A DNA stretch of 64,000 nt from Lytechinus pictus. Taxonomy: Eukaryota; Echinodermata; Echinoidea; Temnopleuroida; Toxopneustidae. Below, in pieces: positions 30,532 through 42,900 of the stretch. The notes under the pieces are model-generated. The model saw only the letters and a list, made by a program, of their open reading frames with translations, searched no databases and had not been told where the DNA came from. The DNA is taken from positions 34,561,965 through 34,625,964 of the forward strand of contig NC_087252.1 in NCBI RefSeq assembly GCF_037042905.1, read 5' to 3'. How positions within the stretch are numbered: the stretch's first letter is position 1; each line of letters begins with the position of its first letter. The position numbers and the translations under genes are program-made.

Positions 30532-32463
30532 ACACTGAGTTTCAATGAGTGTATGTGTACTATGTGATACACTGAGTTTCAATGAGTGTATGTGTACTAT
30601 GTGATACACTGAGTTTCAATAAGTGTATGTGTACTATTTGATACACCGAGTTTCAATGAGTGTATGTGTACTATGTGATACACTGAGTTTCAATAAGTGT
30701 ATGTGTACTATGTGATACACTGAGTTTCAATGAGTGTATGTGTACTATATGATACACCGAGTTTCAATGAGTGTATGTGTACTATATGATACACTGAGTT
30801 TCAATGAGTGTATGTGTACTATTTGATACACCGAGTTTCATTGAGTGTATGTGTACTATATGATACACCGAGTTTCAATAAGTGTATGTGTACTATTTGA
30901 TACACCGAGTTTCATTGAGTGTATGTGTACTATATGATACACCGAGTTTCAATAAGTGTATGTGTACTATATGATACACCGAGTTTCAATAAGTGTATGT
31001 GTACTATTTGATACACCAAGTTTCAATGAGTGTATGTGTACTATGTGATTCACTGAGTTTCAATGAGTGTATGTGTACTATGTGATACACTGAGTTTCAA
31101 TGAGTGTATGTGTACTATGTGATTCACTGAGTTTCAATGAGTGTATGTGTACTATGTGATTCACTGAGTTTCAATGAGTGTATGTGTACTATGTGATACA
31201 CCGAGTTTCAATGAGTGTATGTGTACTATTTGATACACCGAGTTTCAATGAGTGTATGTGTACTATTTGATACACCGAGTTTCATTGAGTGTATGTGTAC
31301 TATATGATACACCGAGTTTCAATAAGTGTATGTGTACTATTTGATACACCGAGTTTCATTGAGTGTATGTGTACTATATGATACACCGAGTTTCAATAAG
31401 TGTATGTGTACTATTTGATACACCAAGTTTCAATGAGTGTATGTGTACTATGTGATACACTGAGTTTCAATGAGTGTATGTGTACTATGTGATACACCGA
31501 GTTTCAATGAGTGTATGTGTACTATGTGATACACTGAGTTTCAATGAGTGTATGTGTACTATATGATACACCGAGTTTCAATGAGTGTATGTGTACTATT
31601 TGATACACCGAGTTTCATTGAGTGTATGTGTACTATATGATACACCGAGTTTCAATAAGTGTATGTGTACTATTTGATACACCGAGTTTCATTGAGTGTA
31701 TGTGTACTATATGATACACCGAGTTTCAATAAGTGTATGTGTACTATTTGATACACCAAGTTTCAATGAGTGTATGTGTACTATGTGATACACTGAGTTT
31801 CAATGAGTGTATGTGTACTATGTGATACACTGAGTTTCAATGAGTGTATGTGTACTATGTGATTCACTGAGTTTCAATGAGTGTATGTGTACTATGTGAT
31901 ACACTGAGTTTCAATAAGTGTATGTGTACTATGTGATACACTGAGTTTCAATGAGTGTATGTGTACTATGTGATACACTGAGTTTCAATAAGTGTATGTG
32001 TACTATTTGATACACTGAGTTTCAATGAGTGTATGTGTACTATGTGATACACTGAGTTTCAATGAGTGTATGTGTACTATGTGATTCACTGAGTTTCAAT
32101 GAGTGTATGTGTACTATGTGATACACTGAGTTTCAATGAGTGTATGTGTACTATGTGATACACTGGGTTTCAATGAGTGTATGTGTACTATTTGATACAC
32201 CGAGTTTCAATGAGTGTATGTGTACTATGTGATACACTGAGTTTCAATGAGTGTATGTGTACTATGTGATACACCGAGTTTCAATGAGTGTATGTGTACT
32301 AAGTGATACACTGAGTTTCAATGAGTGTATATGTACTATGTGATACACTGAGTTTCAATGAGTGTATGTGTACTAAGTGATACACCGAGTTTCAATGAGT
32401 GTATGTGTACTAAGTGATACACTGAGTTCTATGTATGTTTGTGTATTGTGTGACCCACTGAGT
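30532..32463 (+). repeat. 37-bp minisatellite, about 52 units
   Basis: The 37-base unit starts ACTATGTGATACACTGAG and continues TTTCAATGAGTGTATGTGT. ATACACT and AGTGTAT within a unit are complementary, giving a 7-bp stem around an 11-base loop. Variants (GTGAT/TTGAT/ATGAT; CTGAG/CCGAG/CCAAG; AATGAG/ATTGAG/AATAAG) recur in blocks: the rare CCAAG unit is at 31011, 31418 and 31751, spacings of exactly 11 and 9 units. The last unit is degenerate (TGTGTGACCCACTGAG). Confidence 0.95.
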
Positions 32464-32478
32464 TTCCATGTGTGGTTA

Positions 32479-32518
32479 GCTCATAGCAGAAGCACACATG
32501 TGTGCTTCTCCTATGAGC
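32479..32518. repeat. 40-bp palindrome at the edge of the minisatellite
   Basis: GCTCATAG, one unpaired C, AGAAGCACACA and then the exact inverse TGTGTGCTTCT, C, CTATGAGC. All but one pair match and there is no loop. It begins 16 bases after the last minisatellite unit. Confidence 0.9.
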
Positions 32519-34846
32519 CCTTTCACATGAACCTGTCTCAACAGTTTAGCTTGACAGTGAGAATGCTCTCAGTGATCTTGTAGGCAATCTGAATTGATCT
32601 AGAGATCGGGTTCACACAACCACCTTAACATCTGTTTTTAAAGATTGTTTTGCTTCAAAAATCAGTTCATGAGTGACTGTGAACGATAATATTATAAGAA
32701 CTGTACTTAAGTCTGTTGTGACGAACTCTACATATCACCAAAAAGGTGATCCAATGTTTAAGGGCTAATATTCAGAGATTATTGAATTTTACATATCAAA
32801 TTTACCCAAATATGAAAGAGCAATCTTCTATTTTTATTGATACCCCACGTGTACTGTCTACACAACTTACGAGTCATTCAATGTTGAAGACGTCAGCTAT
32901 ATGCGAATTACATTTGTCTAAGTTTTGGTAAGAGAGATTAAATTTTCACCGAGCTGTGTGATTTGAAAGGCAATGGACATGATCACTTTGATAGCCTCTT
33001 GACATGGTATGCTAATGAAATCAAGGCTGAATAAAGTGACTGTGTCCTTTCCATACACTTTACCCATTGCACAAGAAATTGAGAAAAATAGAATCTAGCT
33101 GTACCCGGTGACACCACATTTGCTCCTGCAACAAATGCTCCGAGTTTTATTTCGTCTATAAGATGTAGGATGAGGGTTTTACAATACAGTTTTGTTAGGT
33201 TTATGGTAGGGTATGGAATAGTGTTAATATATGACATATCGAAAAAAAAATATGAGCTCGCACTCTTTATTTATCTTAATTGAATTATTAGATACCTTAT
33301 CCAAGAAGAAGAATAAAAAATGTACTCAGAACTGTGGTCTCTGGTTAGATAATAGCAGTCGATCGAGGGAAATGTTGATGAAACTATTTTCCCGCCTTCT
33401 TATTGCATGACGAAAGCTTGATCCGAAACGATTAGGGGTTCACACAGTGTAATTCAGAAGCCCCTCGGTAATAATCCTGGCTACTGTTCTGAGGAGGTGC
33501 ATAATTTTCGTTGTTTTCACTTCTCCCATCACAATAATTCTCTCTTTTTATGTGTGGTTGGATTTTTTAAAAATTCAAATTGTACTTTAGTATTACTCTG
33601 TTATATTCAATATATTTCCTGAATTTAAAAATAAATCATTACAGAATGAACATTATTCGTAAGGAAACCCTTAACATGTTTGACATGTTTGTACATAGTT
33701 ATTGTTTATTACTGTATTATTTCTTGTTTATTATTACTGATGTTGTTTTTGTTTGCTAACTCTTAATACATAAATAAACAAATAAAATGAAATTCATATA
33801 TTGAATATATGTTGAATAAAACTGTTCCCCGTCATGAAGGAGGACAGTCATTAGTATGGATGAGGTTCAATCATAAATAGTCCCAGTATGAACATCGTTC
33901 TGGTGAAGAAATTATTAACTTACTTAAAGTACTTTATTAGTCATTTATTATTGTTTGATCTGGTGGGCCGATCAAGAGAGCTTTATATTTCCGTTTCAAG
34001 TATTACTCTGTTTGCTCTTAACCGTATTTCCTTCATAATTTGGAAGCGGTTTGTTACATATTTGGTTGGTACCTACTTGTACCGCTCCTTCATCTCCATT
34101 TCCATGTTTGTCATACACTCCCTCTTTCTTTCCATTCTTCCTTTATCATTGCTTTCACACACACTTTTCTTTCTTTCTATCTCTCATTTTCACCGAATGA
34201 TTCGTCTTCATTGTATCCAACTCTATTTCTCTCTCACAAATTCTTATCTTTTTCTCATTCTCACCACTGCCCTGTATCGGGGGGTACTCACAGTGTATTG
34301 ACATACAAGGATGTGCCGCTCTACAATAGGTTACCTCTTGTGAAAAATCATCAAACATGGGTGTTTTTGTTTCAAAGATTCTTTTATTAATTATTTCAGT
34401 GACAACAACATTTACAAACAGCAATGTAGTACAAATAACTTCATATGTATTGAGGTACCAGTAAAATGACCGAATAGATCATTCATACACAATGTACATA
34501 AGATTTAATAAATCACTTTACCAGGTCCATTAATATTTTTCCATCTCACTGAAAGAAAGATTAATGAATATAATACAGAAAGAAAAAGAAAAGAAAAAAA
34601 AAAACCTCACCCGCACATCCAAATACAAAATGTCAATTAAATCAATCATTTTCCTTCAGACCCCCCCCCCCCCCCGTCCTTCCCTCTCCGCTCTCACTTC
34701 CCACAATATCCGCCCCTCCCTATTATCCACATGACCCAAACACACCAACACAAAATAGAGAGAGAGAGAGAGATGATAACCTACAGAATACCAATAACAC
34801 AACACAACCATATTATTGTCTTCCCTGTACATCAGTTCATGTTAAT
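32519..34846. other. AT-rich region without recognised genes
   Basis: No supported gene. A T/C-rich tract lies at 34080-34280, and 33760-33800 has a run of AATAAA-like words that may be an old retroelement tail. A C-run occupies about 34662-34676 and a (GA)n tract 34757-34772. Confidence 0.4.
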
Positions 34847-35011
34847 CAGGGGCCGCGGAACCGGGGGGGGGGGGGGGCTGGGGGGCTTCAGCCCCCCCCC
34901 CCCACTTTTTTCCAAAACCGTGTACAAAAACGCAAAAATGACCATACGATTGTGATTTTTTGCATGGTCAGCCCCCCCCCCCCCACTTTGAAAACCGTTC
35001 CGCGGCCCCTG
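34847..35011. mobile_element. 165-bp MITE with CAGGGGCCGCGGAAC ends
   Basis: The left end CAGGGGCCGCGGAACCG and right end CGTTCCGCGGCCCCTG are inverted copies. TTAAT is found directly outside both (34842-34846 and 35012-35016). Inside are two G- or C-run clusters around GGGGGGCTTCAGCCCC and a CCCCCCACTTT motif repeated near each end. CAGGG ends suggest hAT, but the five-base flanking match does not fit the usual eight. Confidence 0.65.
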
Positions 35012-37021
35012 TTAATAACGCAATTGTTATATGGCGCATATATCACATTATAACATAACGTCCCATATGTTCTTTCAAAGGACCTAGATATCTAATCCTT
35101 GTGATTGGAAGGGAAAGAGCAGAAAAAGTCTTCCACTTCTTGACATTTTTAATGAAATAGGGTGTTGGGATGACGTGCTATTCCTTTGCTTCAACTTGAT
35201 TCTCTCCTAACAAATTCCTTCACTTTTTGGCTATTACGAGGTATACTTTTCTTTTTTAGTTTGAAATATCACATATTCTAGTAACAAATGAGCTGATTCA
35301 ATAAATACCTATTAATTTTGAGCTAGAAAATCCTTAAACGTACCCCCTTCGATCTTAAGTGATGACCATTTTAGTAATCCCTCATGCCTAACATACATCA
35401 CACTCAATAGCTATACGTCACAGTCCTTGTCTACCAAACAACATAATACTCAAAGGCTCAATAATCAGATAAACTCATTATTCTCATATTCATATTGATG
35501 TTTGAATCATATATCACTGGGAGGAATATTTCACCCCGGTATTTTACTAATCGGCGATCAGGGCATACGATACACGGATCCAAATAACGATCTTTACCCC
35601 CTTCCTTGAAATTGATTTATTAACTCAGCTTCATTTCATTAAGAAATGTGAAATATATGCTGTATTGTAGAATTTACTGTATAATGAATAATTATCTGTC
35701 AATTAAAATTGTTTATCACAGTGTTTGCTTCATTTTGCAATTCACCATGACTTGTATTGTTTGAACTTAATGAATTTAATATATACAAACAAAATAATAC
35801 CCTTTGCTTTGCTCGGGTATGATAAATTACACTCGTGACCTTTGAAACAAGTCACACGCCCTTGATAATGAAACTGTTTCAAAGTGTAATGATGTATATA
35901 TAGTACTTGAAAATTGATATAAAGATCAATAATAATAAAGAAGGGCCAAAATTAGGGGCGGTTTTTTTTCATATGACCTTTTATTTTGACCGATGTAACA
36001 TTTTGTAGATTTTCAGGACTGCAAAACAGTTAAATTGTTACAAAACAATTAATGTTAACAGCTGACTTTATAAATCACTTTTGCCAGAGGAAACAAAGCG
36101 CTGCTATTTTTATCCCGGCTTTTAATCTTATATAGATAGCATGATGATCTGCAAAAAAAAAACGAAATGATAGATATGGCTACTATTCTAGGTATGATAT
36201 ATTCCATGTGCTCAGTCAATGAATTGTGGCTAAAATATAAATTTACTCAAATAAACTGAGTAACAAAATCCCTACCGGTACACTATGAAAACACAATAGG
36301 TGGAAAGGACGGAATAGAGCCAAGGAGTGATAGGGATTTCCATCCAACATTATAACTCCTCAGCCCTTTGAAGGGTGATTAACCCCTTCAAACCCTCTCA
36401 TTTGTAGAGTGTAAGGGGAGAAACTAAAAGTGTAAATGAAATACTTGTTAATGTTTACCCCAGTAATATTACAACTCAAAAGGGGCTCAATACCACACCT
36501 ACATGCTACATATATCAACGGATGTATTCATTTAAAATACATGTTAGAATGTTAGAAATACTGTTTTCTTATAAATGTTAATTTGTCAATGTAAATTTTG
36601 TTAGATAAATAATTTTGTAAAAATTTGTAATTCTATATTTTGATTGTAATCCTCAATGTTTGGATTTGAAATATATAGGATAAACTTGAACTTTAAAACA
36701 GTTGACTATTAGTGAAGAGAATGATATATTTATTTATAGTCCTATCCTTTGTTCTACACTATCTCTGTACATGAAAGATTCCTGAAGGATCCCGACAGTA
36801 TATGTCATAAGCATACAATAAATAAACATTACGGGAATCTTTAAACAATTAGATATCGTTATAGCTTTACTTTTCACTCTTAAAAAATACCTTTACTTGA
36901 ATTTTTATTATGAAATCACTTTTTTAATAGAAATAATTAGATATTAATACTATTTGATGAATTTGAGATTGCAGTCAAGTAACATTTATCAGGATACTTC
37001 AACATTAATATCATATTTATT
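35012..37021. other. AT-rich region without recognised genes
   Basis: Nothing beyond short open frames was found. A few AATAAA-rich spots occur, but no gene ends with them. Confidence 0.4.
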
Positions 37022-37155
37022 TATTTCCGAAAGTAAAATTTTCCTGATATCCAAAATGTATAAATACCAATGACTCTGTTTATGATTTTAGTCTGATGAT
37101 GATGATGTGTGAACCTTGAAACATGTTCCGTTTATTAAAATTTAATGTTCTTATC
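37022..37155 (+). mobile_element. Penelope-like element end, direct copy
   Basis: Carries TATAAATACCAATGACTCTG, GTCTGATGATGATGATGTGT, GAACCTTGAAACATG and CCGTTTATTAAAATTTAATG. It is the inverted partner of 29935-30060. On the minus strand it supplies an AATAAA about 360 bases past the stop of the 37493-39100 gene, which that gene could use. Confidence 0.4.
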
Positions 37156-37492
37156 ACATGATTTGGTCGATGGATTATAATTTGTTTCCTCCTCTTTGTT
37201 CAATACTAACATCTGAAATTCGTGATGTACGTAATATTTCTTTCATCAATATGTACTTTTGTATAAAAAAAAAATTAACAAATAAGAAAGAATACTAATT
37301 ACCGTATAAGTGACCATGGGGATATACACATGTACTGCCTTTTATATCTTAAAAATATATTTCGAAAACATAAAATGGAACGCCAAAGGGTTTGTTTGAA
37401 TTATTTATAATTATATCAGTGAGCTCCACCGTTTTATCTTGGCCGTATTGGGATTGCAAATATCTTGTATTTTGAAGATTCGTGTGCTGGAT

Positions 37493-39100
37493 TTACAATT
37501 TCAATTTATTTTGGAAGACAAGGATGTTTTCACCATCGCATGCAATAACCTTTCCTGATGACGTCACGATTACTTTCGATCCGTTAAGAAGCCGTTTCCT
37601 ATTGTGCATTGGGAGATCCTGTAAAATGAGAAATGACCCTACTCTTTTTTTCTTTTCTTCATCGTCCGTCATCTGATCAATGTTTCCATAGTGGTAACCA
37701 GGATCAGATGATACGACGTAGAGGGCGTCATTTAGATGATCGATGCAGATGTTGCAGATATCATCTTGACGAGGGAACTCCCAGAGTGGGATTTCGGTTT
37801 GAGAACCCTGTCTGTTGACTTTGAACAGCTTTCTGTTGGCAGGCAAGTTATGAGAGACAATGTGTCCTGTAAAGAGTACACCGCGCATCATCATATCCTT
37901 GATAGGAATAGAACAATCAATTCTACCATCTGATGGATTCATGATATAGACGTTTGTAGGATCCCTTCCATGTTCAACAATGATCATCCCATTCTGGCAA
38001 ACATCAACCTCTGCCCATGTGAAGAATTTAACACCTTTGCGGGGGATGGAAAAGTCACTCTTGATAAGGTTCCACTGCCTGTCATATATTCTGACGAGTT
38101 CACTCAACGTGTCTCCTTTGAAATCCTTTTCATTTTCATAATAGTTTCCGCATACAATGTTATCATCATTCAGAAGAGCACAGGAGACTGTCCAACGTGA
38201 ACCTTCACTGGTTAACACTTTCTGACTTTGTTTAGTGCGCACATCAAATGAGAATGTATCACAACCAAATACGTCATCATTCGTAGATGAAATAATCACA
38301 AGTTCGTCTATATGGCCTATGATACTAGGGTCTTTGACTTTATCTGTGACTTTGATGGTATCAACGAGACTCCATTCTCCTTCATATCCATCAATTCTTC
38401 CACAATACCCTCTCCTGTCAAATGTTGTCAACTTCAAATCTGCGATAATGCGATTAATGGTGTCCAAAGAGTCTCTATTTAGTTTGTCATCTGGTGCGCC
38501 ATTTCCTTCTGCTCCCTTAGCCTGTACATCTTTGACATTCTCATCGCTTGTTGGTAGTTCCCCACGGTCTTGTACTCTGTCCTCTTTTCCTTTCGTATCG
38601 CACTGCCACGATTTCTCCAACTCACATAATTTTCGCTCGATTTCTTCTGCTATGGCTTCAATTTCAGACTGAAGTTCTAGTTGTCTATTAGCAATGCGGT
38701 CTTGTATTATCTGGGTAGTTTCCTTGTTCCTAGTATGTCTTAGTTTTCGATCATTGTTGTTTTTTATTATTTCCCTGTTGATTTTTCGAAACCTAATGCT
38801 CTTTCCCATCATGCACCCATGGCTTGCGATCATTTGTTCAAGCTTTTGATTCTTTTCATCAATTTCCTCGTCAATTCTAGCCTCTTCCTCCCGTTCTCTG
38901 TCTTTTGCCCATTTCATGTCTTCAAAGACTTTCGAATCAATGTCGCTCCTCATCGATTCCAGATGAGCATTTGTTTCCTTTCTGCATTGAGCGATTTGCT
39001 CCATAGGAGAACTTCCAGTCGATTTGTTTAAGATACCGTGGTCATGGTGAGCTCTCAAATGAGTTGTTGATGTGTGGCTTTCAGAATTGAATTCAGACAT
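37493..39100 (-). CDS. Coiled-coil and beta-propeller protein, TRIM/NHL-like without RING or B-box
   Basis: A single uninterrupted 535-residue frame. Seen: residues about 35-175 are highly charged with heptad-like spacing (DMKWAKDREREEEARIDEEI; RKINREIIKNNNDRKLRHTR; EAIAEEIERKLCELEKSW), a long coiled coil. A polar linker follows, then from about 210 to the end short beta-rich blades (GHIDELVIISSTNDD; LVRIYDRQWNLIKSDF; AEVDVCQNGMIIVEHG; ICIDHLNDALYVVSS; SSGKVIACDGENILVFQ), the pattern of the NHL-type propeller that ends many TRIM proteins. Cysteine/histidine clusters of RING or B-box are absent. The ATG at 39100 has an in-frame stop 40 bases upstream, and TCGTCAG eight bases before the ATG could be a splice acceptor, so a 5' exon is possible. 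Role unknown; echinoderms have many TRIM-related genes (established in outline), and a scaffold or immune role would be only a guess. It could also be an intronless retrocopy that stayed open. Confidence 0.75.
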   Translation of the reverse strand: MSEFNSESHTSTTHLRAHHDHGILNKSTGSSPMEQIAQCRKETNAHLESMRSDIDSKVFEDMKWAKDREREEEARIDEEIDEKNQKLEQMIASHGCMMGKSIRFRKINREIIKNNNDRKLRHTRNKETTQIIQDRIANRQLELQSEIEAIAEEIERKLCELEKSWQCDTKGKEDRVQDRGELPTSDENVKDVQAKGAEGNGAPDDKLNRDSLDTINRIIADLKLTTFDRRGYCGRIDGYEGEWSLVDTIKVTDKVKDPSIIGHIDELVIISSTNDDVFGCDTFSFDVRTKQSQKVLTSEGSRWTVSCALLNDDNIVCGNYYENEKDFKGDTLSELVRIYDRQWNLIKSDFSIPRKGVKFFTWAEVDVCQNGMIIVEHGRDPTNVYIMNPSDGRIDCSIPIKDMMMRGVLFTGHIVSHNLPANRKLFKVNRQGSQTEIPLWEFPRQDDICNICIDHLNDALYVVSSDPGYHYGNIDQMTDDEEKKKRVGSFLILQDLPMHNRKRLLNGSKVIVTSSGKVIACDGENILVFQNKLKL

Positions 39101-39993
39101 TGTAGCTGCTGACGATGGAAACCACGACGCGAATACGGACTATAATCGTAATGGATAACAAAATAAGAAAGAGAAAGGAAATTATTTAATTGCAAATGTT
39201 TTGGCACATATAGTAAAACTACAAAGTGTGTTAAGGGGTACATCTATTTCTAAGACAACCGTAGCTTCTGGTGCTATTGGAGATTGGAATAACTCTTCCA
39301 CCAAAATAATGAATGGAGATAGATATTCCACGTTAAGAATTGCTTATCAAAAGTTTCATTTTCTTTTATAAGTATTTTTAATATAGAAAGCGTTTAATAT
39401 AGAAATGTGGTACAAAAATGAACTACTATGAGAAAATTTTAGTCTTTCTCGATTTGAAAGGAGTTAATAATATTACAACAAATATCGGTGAAACCAATTT
39501 TCATTTGAATAAGTTACAGATACATCTGATTCACTTTTTATTTTTGTTTTGTATATCAATCAAATAACATGAGGGTTACTCTTATGGAATAAGTAGCAAT
39601 TCATGTCGAAATAATAAATTGGTTTGTTACTAAATTGTTCAGAATCGTATTTCTTATACAGAATAGTCCTCAAAGTATGCTACACACAATTTGAGATATA
39701 AATTAGAGTGAAAGCTCTTAGCAACTTGAGGGAATCTTTTAAGGGTAAATTTCAAGGTATACGTAAGTAATAGAAGAGTTTTGTGAATGGATGATTGTCT
39801 TTAAAACACTAAAACCCTTTTTCTAGTTCTTAGAGTAATTTAATGTACCCTATGTGACTTTATAATGAACCAAAGAAGGAAAGTTACTCAACGAATATTG
39901 ATATTATACAGAATTTAAAAAAAAATGCAACACAAAAATAACTAGGGGAATTGTCATTCTCAGCCAAGTATCCAACCAACTCTGAATGCTCCT
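39101..39993. other. Upstream flank of the coiled-coil gene
   Basis: AT-rich with no second gene. It presumably holds the promoter and any 5'UTR exon of the minus-strand gene, but no element could be picked out. Confidence 0.35.
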
Positions 39994-42900
39994 TCAGTGA
40001 TAGTAAATATTTTCCCTACATAGGCTTGTGGCGCCTTCAGTGATAGTCACGTACGTGCATAGCGCCAACTTAATGTGTTCCGCCATCTTGCTTGTTGGTT
40101 GCCGATAAAATGCGCATTTTCAGATTTTTTAACGCTCAGTTATTATCCATGACTGAAACATTGACCAATCAAAAACTAAGATTCTACAAGAAATATGAAT
40201 ATTCATATACGAAAGTATAAACATAGATAATTCAGTTTTATGTGAAATTTAAACCCAATACTTCAAAATATGGTTAGTTTTATGTCTCTAAAATGACCCT
40301 TAAAACCAGAATTTTATTAGTAAAAAATAAAGGTTTTCCCAAGTTGCCATGGTAACGCGGTCTGAGATATAAAAGCTTAGCAAACACTTCATTTCAGTGA
40401 TCGAGGATGTATTTGTTTACGGTATACGTCTACATAAATTATAACATTTTTTTCCAGACCATGGATGAACTTTCAAAAAGAGACATTTTAGGCAAGTTTT
40501 TACGATTTCCGGCAATTTTCTGACACAGGCACTTTGAAGAGGTAATTTTTACAGAATTAGAAGAAGACATCATGGATTTTCCTAATTATCACGACGGATG
40601 TGCAACTTACTTGTAAACAAATCAAACAAAGTCTATGATACATTTTCGATAATGCAAAAAGAGACATTCAAGTCTCTGATTGAGAGCCGCAGATTGAACA
40701 TTCGCACGGCGCAATGGTAGCGTTTTCGCCGAATTCGTCGGGGCGAAAACTCCAAGAGAGCCGTACCACTCACCAGTCCCGAACGCTGCGCTGTATGTTT
40801 GATGATTTATCTGGTGCCATTTCGTGCTTATAAATTTGTTTTTTCTACAATGCCACTATCTCATTAAAATTGTTTGTCATGATAACATTGGAAATATTAT
40901 CGTTTAATGGCCCAAAGGATCGACTGTAATAAAAGATACTTTGAAATATTGTCAGAGAGTGATTAGTTAGGTGATGTTTATGGTCAGAATTCAGTCATGG
41001 CTTCGGGTGAACTTACGCGAACGCGGTCACTTGCTCACGGGGCGAGTCGGCATGGCCCTTTGGTGGAAGGCCGTTAGGCAACGTGCAGTGCAGCTAGAGC
41101 AGAGTTGGGGAGTTATAGGTATAAAAATACTTTGAAATAAGTAATCTGCAAATATTTTTGTCTTATCCCTTTGGATTACTTAGATAAGAAATTCAAATTC
41201 TCAAACTGTCAAAGTTTAAATCAAATTTTAGACAGTGACAACAAAGAGTGGTGCTGTATGGGGGGGGGGGGGGTGGGGTCTTGCATGCCCCCAATTCACG
41301 AACAAGAAAAAAAAGGAAAAGGTAAGAGAATCTTGCGAAATTGTTCAATTGGATTTTTGTAACCAAAAGTCAAAATTATGCTTATGTCGCTTGCTTGCAA
41401 CTATATATTTTATAAATTTTGCCTGATACGCCATATCGTAGTACCCTCAATTATTTTCACTTGTTACGCCACTGACATGACTGATATAACATCTACTAGT
41501 TTATGATAACATTATTTGGTTGCGGGATCAAAGCATCAGCTATATAGCTAAACATTTATACTTTATGCCTGTTCAACTTCCAATACAGGTTTAGGCCTGT
41601 ATTTATGAGATGTTAAGATCTATGGGTGCCTTTATTATTTTCATTTTCAATTAAAACAATTATTAATTATGTATTAATTTAGTATTAACCTCGATGATAC
41701 ATTTTATTGTATTAAATCGTACAATTTCTGTTGTATTAAGCCCCTTATTAAGCCCTTTTAAAAACATGCTCAGTAGCAGACCCCCCCCCCATATATAAAG
41801 ACAATAGAAGTGTATATAGAATTAATTGAACCCCCCCCCCTTATTGAGGACAAAATGAAAAAAAAAATACTCAAAATAATCGACCGCCCCCCCCCCCTTT
41901 GACGAGGCAGCTGTCGGTGGCCTGATGACTTCATTGACTTCTTTTTGCTTGTAAAAATAATATTAAAGAAATAGGGGCTACTCTAATTGTCCCCTGTGAA
42001 AATTGATTTGGATCTGCAAGTGCATGAGGCTGCGCCCCCTCCAACGTCATAGCTACCCCATATCTTTAGGTTCTAGCTCTCATATTTTTCAGCTCCCTGG
42101 TTTTTTGGAAGAAAAAAAAACGAGGCGAAAGAAAAGAGTGAAATAAATGAAATACGATTAATCAAAATTTGAGTTGTTTGAAAGAATTATACTTATCAGA
42201 GAAACTAAATTAAATTCTACAACCATGAAGAATAACAGCAATCTTGATAAATTCTGGTTTTTTTTTCAAAATCAGAACCAATCAACCTTTTTCTGATTAT
42301 TCTGTCACTTTCCATATTTTGGAGAAAAAAATAAAAGTGTTCATCGACGCCCTGTACTGCATGATGAAACTGTATCCCCACTCGGCCCTCGTAACCCCCC
42401 CCCCCTCTCTCCCTCTCCCCCTCCCCCACCACAATGCCCCTTGCTCATTTCTCTTATCTCACCTTGACCTTAATTAATTAATCTTAACTATTTGGCGGTA
42501 CAGTCAAACGTGACTGGTCGCCATCATAGTTTCATCCCCAACAAACAAGGAACAAACAATAACAATTCTGTTTTTCGACCCAACATCATTCCTTTCAATA
42601 CGCGTAAGGCTATACGTGGGCATGCACAAACAACGTGGGTTAACAAAAACTGACCCGCGTTTGGACTAAAATTGTGATTAAAATAAAAATGTTATAAATA
42701 TGAAAAAAATATGTGTATAATGAAGGATATCTGATAAACGGAAAAACATCAATCGCTAATTCATAAAAATGCTGGAAAAGATTTGACAGAGGTTTTTAAC
42801 AACGGTAATCAAGGGGAATTAGTGTATGGGTGAATGGCGTTCGAGCTTTAGCCGAGCGTTAGCCGGAGAGGGCGCGGGCCAAATCTGCCTGAATCTGGCA

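Noticed and set aside
30532..32463. Resemblance to a CRISPR array (short regular repeats)
   Set aside because: Units are contiguous with no unique spacers, and the genome is eukaryotic.
32983..33237. 84-residue minus-strand frame
   Set aside because: No domain recognised; nearby sequence looks like an unclassified repeat, and there is no splice or homology support.
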